A stretch of DNA of 64,000 bases from Acidobacteriota bacterium (GTDB taxonomy: Bacteria > Acidobacteriota > Thermoanaerobaculia > Multivoradales > SZUA-115), in NCBI GenBank assembly GCA_024277255.1, contig JAJRVQ010000107.1:1-64000 (forward strand), given 5' to 3'. A model generated the notes under the pieces. It searched no databases. It was not told the DNA's origin and worked only from the letters and a program-made list of their open reading frames with translations. Made by a program: the position numbers and the translations under genes. This document shows positions 38,365-45,947 of this stretch, piece by piece; the first letter of the stretch is position 1; each line of letters begins with the position of its first letter.

Positions 38365-39666
38365 GTGATCGCGGCAACCAAGAACCTGCTCAGTCAGTCT
38401 TGGGCGATCCAGGTAGCCGGGGCGCGCTCGCTCTCCGAGCTGCTGGCCGGCGATCCCGCGGCAGCGCTGAAGCGTTGGACCCGCGTCCTCTCCCGCCTCC
38501 AGCAGAGCAAGGATGAGCTGTCGCCGACCTTCCTGAGCCTCTTCCAGATCGGCGACAAGTTGCAGCGCGATGCGATCGGGCAGGCCTCCGCTTGGTTGCG
38601 CGACCCGCGGCAGGCCGCTGGATTGGCCCACCGCTGGATCGATCAGATCGAAGAGGGGCTGCAGATTCTCGGCCGTGGAGCGGGAGGCGTCGCCGGCGAA
38701 GAGACCGTCAACAAGTCGAGAGTCTTCCTCCTCGTCCTCACCGTGGGCAAGAGTCTGGGAATTCCTCAGCAGGGTCTCTTCCCGCTGGACCAGTTCGTTG
38801 ACCGGGCCTACGGGCTCGACGACTTCTCCGCCTTGTGGGCGGTCGAGGGGCTGGGCCATGACTATGCCGAGAGCCGCTGGCCGGCGGAGTCGCTTCCTCG
38901 GCAGCTCCTCAGCGAGGAGGAGCAGCCGCAACTGCCGGCGGCCAGCCTGTTGATGTTGCACGCGGGGATCGGCCTTTCCTTCGCCCAGCGGGAGCTTCGC
39001 GATCTGACGGAGGATAACTCGACGGAGGCGATCGAATCCGCGGTGGCTACCGTGGTCGAGCTTTGCCGCGCCAACTCGCGGGCCGGCTTTGCAGGGGCGG
39101 CACTCGAGTCGCTGGGGCTGCAAGCCTACGCCTTTCACTCGCAGGCGATGGCGCTACGCGTCGGCGAAGCCGTCGCGGCGGTGGCGCCGGAGGCGGTCGG
39201 CTTTTACTGGCACGGTGTGGGCAGGGCGCTCTACTTTGACATCCCGGTCGCTTTCTTGCCCTGTTCCGGCTGGTCGGGTTTCGAGCGCGCCCGCGCGCTG
39301 GCGCCCGACGAAGCGGCGATGCTCGGTATGTGGGCCGGCCTTGCCTGGGCCTGGACCCTGGTCAATCAGCGCAACCCGGAAATTCTCGCCTCCCTCCTGG
39401 TCAGCCCGCACGGCGAGCAGCTGGCAGAAAACAGCGCCTTCGCCAACGGGGTGGCCTCCTCGACTCTGATGCGTCAGGTCACCACTCCCGGCGCGGAGTT
39501 TGTTCGCCCATTCTTCGACTACCTACCCGAGGAGGAAACTGCCGCGACCCGCTGGCGGGAGCTGGTCGGCGAGCCCTGCGAGCGAGCGATCCGGGAATGT
39601 CTGCCCCAACTGGAAAAGGAACGGAGGCTCGATGAGCTCTTCTGCTACCGCCAGAAACTCTGCTGA
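38365..39666 (+). CDS. DUF1702-like protein (UnbL-related) with phasin-like N-terminus
   Basis: 433 residues from GTG 38365, 4 nt after the previous stop. The first ~110 residues resemble the small phasin-like proteins of the cluster (TKNLLSQSWAIQVAG, FQIGDKLQ). The rest is similar to the downstream protein at 42204 and to what I know of DUF1702: AVEGLGHDYAES, HAGIGLSFAQREL, ESLGLQAYAF, FYWHGVGRALYF, and GLAWAWTLVNQ. DUF1702 proteins are encoded near UnbV in enediyne loci; their biochemical role is unknown. The assignment rests on pattern memory. It overlaps the next gene by 35 nt. Confidence 0.6.
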   Translation: MIAATKNLLSQSWAIQVAGARSLSELLAGDPAAALKRWTRVLSRLQQSKDELSPTFLSLFQIGDKLQRDAIGQASAWLRDPRQAAGLAHRWIDQIEEGLQILGRGAGGVAGEETVNKSRVFLLVLTVGKSLGIPQQGLFPLDQFVDRAYGLDDFSALWAVEGLGHDYAESRWPAESLPRQLLSEEEQPQLPAASLLMLHAGIGLSFAQRELRDLTEDNSTEAIESAVATVVELCRANSRAGFAGAALESLGLQAYAFHSQAMALRVGEAVAAVAPEAVGFYWHGVGRALYFDIPVAFLPCSGWSGFERARALAPDEAAMLGMWAGLAWAWTLVNQRNPEILASLLVSPHGEQLAENSAFANGVASSTLMRQVTTPGAEFVRPFFDYLPEEETAATRWRELVGEPCERAIRECLPQLEKERRLDELFCYRQKLC

Positions 39667-41200
39667 GCGGCGAGGCCGGCTGTCGCGCCGGCTGGCTGAA
39701 GCCGGGCTGATTCCCGGGCCGAGGCGTCTGGCGTCGTTCGACGACAGGAGCGGCGTGCTCGGAACCGATCGGCTGGGAGAGATTCTGGCCGAACTCGGAG
39801 CGCCTTTCGCCGCCTTCGGCCTCTACCTGGCCCGTCGCTGCGACCTCCTTCCCGGCCCCGTCTGCTTTGCTCTGGCCTCCATCTGCGACCGTGGCGAGGC
39901 GCTGCCGGCAACGACGGTCGAGGAACTCTTGGCCGGCGCCCTCGGCGCCGGAGGTCCGTTGGCGAGCTTCGTCGCCGAACCGGCGAGGGTGGGGCTGTTG
40001 TACCAGGAGCACTGGGCCACGGCGCGGGATGGCCAGCCGTTGCTGGTCCGCTTGGCGCGGCATGGCGAGCCGGATCTCGAGGCGACGCTCCACGATCTGG
40101 ACGCCCTGGCACCGGTGCTCGGTATCGACCGTGGCCGCTTCTCGGCGCTCTTTGCCGACTACCGCCGGGCGCTCGATTGCTGGTCGGACCTGCGTGGTCA
40201 AGCTGAGCGGCTTGAACGCTTGCATCACGAGCTGATGGATGAGGGGCCGGTGGTGGTTCCCCGCCTCGTGGCAGGGTCGGCGACCCGGCGGCGGATGGTG
40301 GTGGAGTGGCCCGGTCGCTGTGAACCCGCCGCGATCGGCGGCGCGCCGGCTGAGCGGGGCTTGGAGCGGCGGGTGGCCTCAGCCTGGTTGGAGGTGGCTC
40401 TGGTCGCCGGTCGGCTGCCGGTCGAAGCGGCGATGTGGCCGCTCGAGGATGGCAGGATCGTCATGCTTCCCGGTGAGATGGCTGCCCTGAAGCCGGAGGT
40501 GCGAACCACGCTGTGGAACTACCTGCGGGCGAGCGCCGAGGAAAGACCGGACCGTGCCGCCGAGTGGTTGCTGCCGGCGGTCGAGGAGGCTGATGCGGGC
40601 CGGGCTACCGAACTCGAGCGCCGATTGCGACAGATCGTGCCCTTCCGCGACGGTCGATGGAGCCGGGACGGCTCTACCCTCGCCGAGCACCTGGCCTTGC
40701 ATTGGCGCTGCGTCACCGAGGTCGGCTTGAAGCCTCGCCCCTACTTGCTCGCCTTTTACCGCGGCCTGTTCAGCCTGGTGGGCCGAGAGGGGCAGCGTTC
40801 GCCGCAGGAGGATCCGCTGCGCGAGGCGGTGGTCGATCTTCGCTGGCGGGCTGGGTGGCGGGGATGGCGGCGGCGCGCAGCCCCCGAAGCTCTACGGCGC
40901 TCGGCCGAGTCCAACCTGCTGGGCTTGCTGGAGTTGCCCGACAATCTGGACCGACTCCTCGACTTGGCCGACGGAGTGGGCGCCGATTCGCCGTTGGATG
41001 GCCTGATCGCTCCACCCTTGGCCGGGCGCCGGGGCCGGTGGTCGACCCAACTGGCACTCGGCCTGGCTCTCGTCGCTGTCTGCCTTGCCGCGGTTCGTCT
41101 GTCGGCTCTCGATCTTCCACGGTCCATCGTCGAGATCTCTTCGGCACTGGTCTTCATCGGCCTTGCCCTGCTCTGGCTCAGGACCACCACTCGAAGGTGA
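39632..41200 (+). CDS. UbiB-like pseudokinase
   Basis: 522 residues from ATG 39632, preceded by GGAGG. It aligns along its length with the UbiB protein at 36180: LGAPFAAFGLYLARRCDLLP against LGATFIKFGQ; QPLLVRLARHGEPD against VAVKVQRPD; VVPRLVAGSATRRRMVVEW against the VPKVYASHSTSRVLTVEF segment; GRIVMLPGEMAALKPEVR against the IDFG segment. Two C-terminal transmembrane helices are kept. But KxGQ, the VAVK Lys, HADLHPAN and the DFG Asp are all lost, so it cannot bind ATP or catalyse in the family manner. It may form a regulatory or scaffold partner of the active UbiB. The alignment is by eye. Confidence 0.6.
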   Translation: MSSSATARNSAERRGRLSRRLAEAGLIPGPRRLASFDDRSGVLGTDRLGEILAELGAPFAAFGLYLARRCDLLPGPVCFALASICDRGEALPATTVEELLAGALGAGGPLASFVAEPARVGLLYQEHWATARDGQPLLVRLARHGEPDLEATLHDLDALAPVLGIDRGRFSALFADYRRALDCWSDLRGQAERLERLHHELMDEGPVVVPRLVAGSATRRRMVVEWPGRCEPAAIGGAPAERGLERRVASAWLEVALVAGRLPVEAAMWPLEDGRIVMLPGEMAALKPEVRTTLWNYLRASAEERPDRAAEWLLPAVEEADAGRATELERRLRQIVPFRDGRWSRDGSTLAEHLALHWRCVTEVGLKPRPYLLAFYRGLFSLVGREGQRSPQEDPLREAVVDLRWRAGWRGWRRRAAPEALRRSAESNLLGLLELPDNLDRLLDLADGVGADSPLDGLIAPPLAGRRGRWSTQLALGLALVAVCLAAVRLSALDLPRSIVEISSALVFIGLALLWLRTTTRR

Positions 41201-41214
41201 TGAGGAAACAAACT

Positions 41215-41610
41215 ATGCGTGAGATCACCAGGTCGATGCTGTCCCTCTCTTGGGCCATGCCGCTTTTCGCTCTACGCCAGGCTACTCAGCTGGTCGATCC
41301 CAGGGAGTGGAGCGGCACCGGCAAGACCACGCGGGCCTTCGACACCGTCGCGCAGGCGGCGCAGCAAGAGCTCGACGGCCTCTTCCGCGAGACCTACCAG
41401 TTCGGCGACGACCTGCAACGGCGAGTGATCGATCTGGTGTGTGGCGGGAGGGGTTCGGTGGATGAGAAGCCGCCAGCGGCCACATCGCCGAGATCTGCCG
41501 GCGGCGGAGTCTTGCGATCACCCTTGCGTTCTCCCGCCTCGCGGGATGCGGCGAGCGCCACACGGGTCGGCGCGCGCGGTTGGGGGCTGGTGCCTCCCGG
41601 GAGCTATTGA
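41215..41610 (+). CDS. Small phasin-like protein, cluster family
   Basis: 131 residues; ATG 41215 with GAGGA upstream. N-terminus MREITRSMLSLSWAMPLFAL, then RAFDTVAQAAQQELDGLF and TYQFGDDLQRRVIDLV, matching the protein at 38001 in order and spacing. The last ~55 residues are a disordered Ser/Pro/Arg-rich tail. Unknown function; probably a surface-coating or scaffold protein of the same assembly. Confidence 0.55.
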   Translation: MREITRSMLSLSWAMPLFALRQATQLVDPREWSGTGKTTRAFDTVAQAAQQELDGLFRETYQFGDDLQRRVIDLVCGGRGSVDEKPPAATSPRSAGGGVLRSPLRSPASRDAASATRVGARGWGLVPPGSY

Positions 41611-41622
41611 GGTGAGTCGAGG

Positions 41623-42207
41623 ATGAGGGAGTTTCTCGGTCGCATGATGAGGCTGCCGTTGACGGTGAGCGCCTATCTCTTCGAGATGTCGAGCAAGACC
41701 AGCCGTGGACTTGAGCGGATCGCACGCGAGAGCTGGGCAGGTCCCCATGGCCTCAGCGAAGCCGCGCGACGGGAAGCGGAGCCGCCCCCCCTCCTACCCC
41801 AGGTCAGCATGTCGCCGCCGCCGGCGCAATCGCCGGCAGCCCAACAGTTTTCTGTACCCAAAACCAACAAGGAGAGAAGCAAAATGGCCGACACAAACCT
41901 GAACGATTCCATGGTCAAGCTCGTCGAGTACACGGTGGTGAGCGTCGAGCGAGGCAACGAGAGAGTCCTCACCGGGCCCGAAATGCAGCTCATCGTCGTC
42001 ACCGACGACCTGACCGGCAACGCCTTCTCCAACGCTCGCGTCATGGAGCTGAGCGCCAGCCCCAAGGTCGATGCCAAGTCGGTACGCGTCTACTACAACG
42101 TCCTCGATCGCTGGCCCAAGGAGGATCTCAAGAAAGACGAACGGCAGGTCGGCTACCTGGCGGAAATCGCCGCCAATACTCAGAAGATTGCCAGTAAGAC
42201 GAAGTGA
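41623..42207 (+). CDS. Phasin-like N-terminus fused to small conserved domain
   Basis: 194 residues in one frame. The first 35 residues (MREFLGRMMRLPLTVSAYLF and on) repeat the N-terminal helix of the cluster's small proteins; a Pro-rich linker follows. From residue 88 a second domain begins with MADTNLNDSMVKLVEYTVVS and is rich in charged strands and helices (TGPEMQLIVVTDDLTG, RVYYNVLDRWPKEDLKK). That second domain has its own strong ribosome site and ATG (41884), so it could be made alone as well as fused. I do not recognise its family. It ends overlapping the next gene (GTGA). Confidence 0.55.
   Translation: MREFLGRMMRLPLTVSAYLFEMSSKTSRGLERIARESWAGPHGLSEAARREAEPPPLLPQVSMSPPPAQSPAAQQFSVPKTNKERSKMADTNLNDSMVKLVEYTVVSVERGNERVLTGPEMQLIVVTDDLTGNAFSNARVMELSASPKVDAKSVRVYYNVLDRWPKEDLKKDERQVGYLAEIAANTQKIASKTK
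41884..42207 (+). CDS. Alternative internal product of the preceding frame
   Basis: A 107-residue protein would start at ATG 41884, 7 nt after AAGGAGAG (41869-41876). The ribosome site is better than that of many genes here, although the frame is continuous with the upstream 87 codons and no stop separates them. Either the two genes fused recently or both a long and a short form are made. Listed separately so that the internal start is not overlooked. Confidence 0.45.
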   Translation: MADTNLNDSMVKLVEYTVVSVERGNERVLTGPEMQLIVVTDDLTGNAFSNARVMELSASPKVDAKSVRVYYNVLDRWPKEDLKKDERQVGYLAEIAANTQKIASKTK

Positions 42208-43385
42208 GTTCCGCCGCTTCCATGAGCGGTGGCCCTGGGGCCGCCTCGTCCGGCTCTCATCGTGCGCCCTGGCTGAGCCTCGATCCGGTGGCGATGGCTC
42301 TGGCCTCGATGCGCTGGATGGCCACCGCCGCCAGCTTCCTGCCCTTCGCCGGTCGCGGCCTCACCGCCCTGGAGTGTGCGAACAAGATCGCGGCCTTCGA
42401 AGGTTTTCAGGCGGGCCGGCGATCGCTGGCCGGACCGCCTTCGGTCGAGACCTTGCTGGCCGCGCTGGCCGCCAACGCGCGGCTGCCCGCCTATCCGCGG
42501 CTGTGGCAGCTGGAAGGGATCGGTTATGGGTGGGCTGAACTTTCTCTGGCCCGTGGCGAGGAGCCGCGAAGGCTTCTCTCGCCGAGTCGGGTCGGCGAGC
42601 TGCCGCGGGCGTTCAGAGTGCCCCTCCACACCGGGTTGGGACTGAAGCTGGCAACCCACGCACTCGATGATGGCCGCGGAGAGGTTGCCGGGATGGTCGC
42701 CGGCTTCTGGCGGCAGTGTCGCGACAATGGCCGCGAAGGGTATGAGGAGGTCTGTTTCGAGGCGCTGGGCTTGGCGGTGCGCATCCTGCGCCCCGGACTG
42801 CGCGACCAGGTGGCGGCACACCTGGCTCAGGTCGACCGGCGCCGTCACGCCCTCTTCTGGCATGGTGTCGGGCGGGCGCTCTATTTTCTTCCCAGCAACC
42901 TGATGCTGTCGATCGGTGCGGAGTGGAGCGGCTTGCGGCGGGCTCTGGCTGAACCGGCGGACGACGAAGGACGAAACAATGCACTGGCCGGCCTGGGTTG
43001 GGCGCAAGCTCTGGTCAACCTGCGCCATCCGCGGATCGTCGTCGATAGGTGGCTGCGTTTGACCGCTCGCTGGCCCGATCGCTCGATCGGGCGACCGCTG
43101 GGCCACGGCGCCGCCTGCGCTCTGGCCATCTGGAACGAGCATGCCGGCACAGAGCGCTATCTCGAAGCTTTCCTGCACTGCGGCGAGACGATTGCCGCGG
43201 CCGATCAACGCGAGGCATGGCATCGGTATCTCGCGGCTCCGCTGAGCCAGTTGCTCGGCGGGCCGGTCGCGCCGGCGATGCCCGGCGCTCTGTTCACCGA
43301 CCGTGGACTGAGCGAGGTGCTGGCCGCCATGGCCGGCGAAGAGCGGCCGCCGGTAGCTGAATTCAACGATGAGGTAAGCCGATGA
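42204..43385 (+). CDS. DUF1702-like protein (UnbL-related)
   Basis: 393 residues from GTG 42204, overlapping the previous stop. Similar to the protein at 38365: WQLEGIGYGWAELSL, HTGLGLKLATHAL, CFEALGLAVRIL, FWHGVGRALYF, LAGLGWAQALVNLRHP. The glycine-rich GxGRALxF and GLGWA repeats fit DUF1702 as I remember it. Unknown biochemical function; members co-occur with UnbV-type proteins in enediyne clusters. No membrane segments, so cytoplasmic. ATGA overlap with the next gene. Confidence 0.6.
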   Translation: MSSAASMSGGPGAASSGSHRAPWLSLDPVAMALASMRWMATAASFLPFAGRGLTALECANKIAAFEGFQAGRRSLAGPPSVETLLAALAANARLPAYPRLWQLEGIGYGWAELSLARGEEPRRLLSPSRVGELPRAFRVPLHTGLGLKLATHALDDGRGEVAGMVAGFWRQCRDNGREGYEEVCFEALGLAVRILRPGLRDQVAAHLAQVDRRRHALFWHGVGRALYFLPSNLMLSIGAEWSGLRRALAEPADDEGRNNALAGLGWAQALVNLRHPRIVVDRWLRLTARWPDRSIGRPLGHGAACALAIWNEHAGTERYLEAFLHCGETIAAADQREAWHRYLAAPLSQLLGGPVAPAMPGALFTDRGLSEVLAAMAGEERPPVAEFNDEVSR

Positions 43386-44764
43386 CTGAGCGATGGAGCG
43401 CCGCGGCGCGCGACCTGGTGGATACCTTCGACGAGATGATCAACCGTGGGGTTCACGCCGTTCTCGACCCGCTCGGTCCGCGGGAGGCTGAGCAACCGCG
43501 CGAGTCGCAGCCGACCACCTCTCCTGCTCAAGAGGGGCTCAGCGAGGTGGAGCGTGACCATCTACGCGCGGTCGACCTCTATCTGGAGCGCGGTCAGGAG
43601 CTCGTGCGGTGGTGGCGGCGGGCCAGGCAGAACGACCGCTTCGAGCGCCGGTTCGAGCTGGCCTCGACCTACAACCGGCCCGACAGCAGTTTCGGCTTCT
43701 TCGACGAGAGTTCGGTCGGCGGTTCGCCGATGCCGATCATGGGCAACTTCCAGGAGATGCAGTTCGATCGCGTCAAGGTACCCGCGGCGCAACGGGCCGA
43801 GTCGGCAAACTGGATTCAGCAGCAGATCCGGCAGTTCGTTCTGCGCTACTTCATGCGCGTCAGCGACTTCCGGCAGCCGCAGGTGGTGGTCGACCGGGAC
43901 TCGAAGGAACCGCCGGCTCTGCTCAAGCCGGTCAGCCTGTGCTCGGAGAAGCAGCCTTCGAAGATCGGTTTCGGCTTCACCCAGCACTACTACAAGCTGC
44001 GCGAAAGCGGCGAGATAGGCCGTTTCCCCGCCGAGGAGCAATCGCGCATCATCGACCTGCGCGAGCTAGGAGGGCGTTACGCGTGGATCGTCGTCAAGGT
44101 GAAGATCTTCAACTTCAGCTTCGCCTACCGTCCCTTCCCTGGCGGCCCCAGCTTGACCCTGCCGCTGGCCGAAGAGAGTTACCTGGTGCTGAGCCGGGAT
44201 TTCATCCTCGACGAAGAGAAGCCCAGCGCCGGGGAACTCGGCCACTACGGGATCGGCTATTCCTTCCTCCCCTCGCCCAAGCCCGGCCTGCTGGCCTACG
44301 GCCCCGGACGCTTCGCGGCGGCGATCGAGCTGATCGACTTCCACGTCCACACCGACGGGCGGGTGCGCGTGTCGATGGCCTTCGTCGCCAACCGGCCGGA
44401 ACGGATTCTCGACCTTCCGCTCAACCCCTTGATCTGGGGGCTGGATCTTTCCGACCTGGTGCTGCCGGAGGAGGCCGGACCGTTGCTTTGGTCGATGCGG
44501 CGAGCGCTGAGCTCGATGCCGCTATTCGGCGCCATGGTCGACCCGGTCTACGTCTCGCTCGACCTGGCCAACCTGGTGAGCGGTGGTCTCGCCTCGCGCG
44601 AGCTGTGTTGGGATCGGGAGACGCTCGAACTCGAATTCCTCGCCAAACACTTCATGCAGCACTACGAGACCGTCGTCGGCTCGCTCCAGACCTGGCGCCA
44701 GATTCCCGACTGGCTCGACGAGGCGGCGCTTCCCGAGTGGGTGAAACGGGGGCACAGTGGTTGA
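43382..44764 (+). CDS. Conserved-looking protein of unknown function
   Basis: 460 residues, ATGA-coupled to the DUF1702-like gene. The N-terminal ~60 residues are helical and Pro-rich at the end (RDLVDTFDEMINRGVHAVLD). The body is a mixed alpha/beta domain with many aromatic strands (IGFGFTQHYYKLRES, AWIVVKVKIFNFSFAYRP, HYGIGYSFLPSPKPG, AIELIDFHVHTDGRVRVSMA). No signal peptide, no recognisable catalytic motif and no family I can name. It overlaps the patatin gene by 8 nt, so it belongs to the cluster. Confidence 0.5.
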   Translation: MTERWSAAARDLVDTFDEMINRGVHAVLDPLGPREAEQPRESQPTTSPAQEGLSEVERDHLRAVDLYLERGQELVRWWRRARQNDRFERRFELASTYNRPDSSFGFFDESSVGGSPMPIMGNFQEMQFDRVKVPAAQRAESANWIQQQIRQFVLRYFMRVSDFRQPQVVVDRDSKEPPALLKPVSLCSEKQPSKIGFGFTQHYYKLRESGEIGRFPAEEQSRIIDLRELGGRYAWIVVKVKIFNFSFAYRPFPGGPSLTLPLAEESYLVLSRDFILDEEKPSAGELGHYGIGYSFLPSPKPGLLAYGPGRFAAAIELIDFHVHTDGRVRVSMAFVANRPERILDLPLNPLIWGLDLSDLVLPEEAGPLLWSMRRALSSMPLFGAMVDPVYVSLDLANLVSGGLASRELCWDRETLELEFLAKHFMQHYETVVGSLQTWRQIPDWLDEAALPEWVKRGHSG

Positions 44765-45947
44765 TCCTGTGCGCGCGGTGGTTCTTTCAGGCGGCGGCGC
44801 CGACGGCGCCTACGAAGTCGGGGTGCTCAAGGCGCTGATCAACGGACGCTCACCGGCCAACGGCTTCTCGGCCCTCGATCCCGACATCTTCACCGGGACC
44901 TCGATCGGCTCCTTCAACTGCTCCTTCCTCGTCTCACAGTGGCACCAGTTCGGCCTGGCTTCGATCGGCAACCTGGAGAGCGTCTGGCTGGACAGGTTGG
45001 CGAGCACCGCGAGCGACTGTGGAAACGGTGCCTACCGGCTGCGTGCAAACCCGCTCGATCTGCTGAACCCGGGCTGTCTGATCGACGATCCGCTGAACCT
45101 CTTGCGCCGCTTCGCCGTCGATAGCGCCGAGGTCGGGTGGGAAGGTATCCGGCGATTCGCCCACCTGTTCTCCGACTACGACAGCGGGTTGGAGAGGGTT
45201 GTCGAGCTGTTCAACTTCTCTAGTTTCATCTCCCGTGAACCCTGGCAACGGACCATCCGCGATACGATCGATTTCGAGGCGATTCGCCGGTCCGAGAAAG
45301 TGCTGCGCATCATCGCCACCAACTGGGCGACGGGGGAGCTGAAGATCTTCGAGAACTTCGAGATGAGCGACACCCTGGGCCAGCGGGCGATCGAGGCTTC
45401 GAGCGCTGTACCGGGCTTCTTCCCGCCGGCCGATGTGGGGTCGCAACCGTTCGTCGACGGTAGCGTCTTGTTGAATACGCCGTTGACCCCCGCCATCCAT
45501 GCGGGGGGGACGGAGATCTACATCGTCTACCTCGACCCCGATATCCGCTCACTGCCGCTGGCGGACGAAGAGAACACTCTGGAGACCCTGTACAGGATGC
45601 AGCAGATCGGCTGGGCGTCGAGCGTCAAGTCGGACCTTGACGCGGCTCGCCGGATCAACGAAGTCCTACGCTTCGTGGGGCGGGAAGCCACCAGCCGGGA
45701 GCCGACCGACTCCGCCCTACGCCAGTTCGTCCAGCGCTATGCACGGTTCAAGCCGCTGGTGGTGCACCGGTTCTTCCCCCGCGAAGCGCTCAGCGGAACG
45801 CTCGGCCTGCTCAATCTCAAGAAAGAGCGGCTCGAGTTCTTGATCCGGCGGGGCTTCGAGGACGCGGTCGAGCATGACTGTGAGAGGTCGGGCTGTCTGC
45901 TAGTCGATCGCTCGGCCATTTCGCCAGAGACCACGAGGAGCTTGTGA
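44757..45947 (+). CDS. Patatin-like phospholipase
   Basis: 396 residues from GTG 44757. The oxyanion loop SGGGADGAYEVGVL and nucleophile elbow TGTSIGS (Ser49) are followed by the catalytic Asp in FVDGSVLLN (about residue 233), so the Ser-Asp dyad is intact. Patatins hydrolyse acyl esters of lipids, and some intracellular PHA depolymerases share the fold. In this cluster it would release acyl chains from the same lipid or polyester that the acyltransferase builds. It has no export signal. Overlaps the next gene by ATGA. Confidence 0.88.
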   Translation: MVDPVRAVVLSGGGADGAYEVGVLKALINGRSPANGFSALDPDIFTGTSIGSFNCSFLVSQWHQFGLASIGNLESVWLDRLASTASDCGNGAYRLRANPLDLLNPGCLIDDPLNLLRRFAVDSAEVGWEGIRRFAHLFSDYDSGLERVVELFNFSSFISREPWQRTIRDTIDFEAIRRSEKVLRIIATNWATGELKIFENFEMSDTLGQRAIEASSAVPGFFPPADVGSQPFVDGSVLLNTPLTPAIHAGGTEIYIVYLDPDIRSLPLADEENTLETLYRMQQIGWASSVKSDLDAARRINEVLRFVGREATSREPTDSALRQFVQRYARFKPLVVHRFFPREALSGTLGLLNLKKERLEFLIRRGFEDAVEHDCERSGCLLVDRSAISPETTRSL

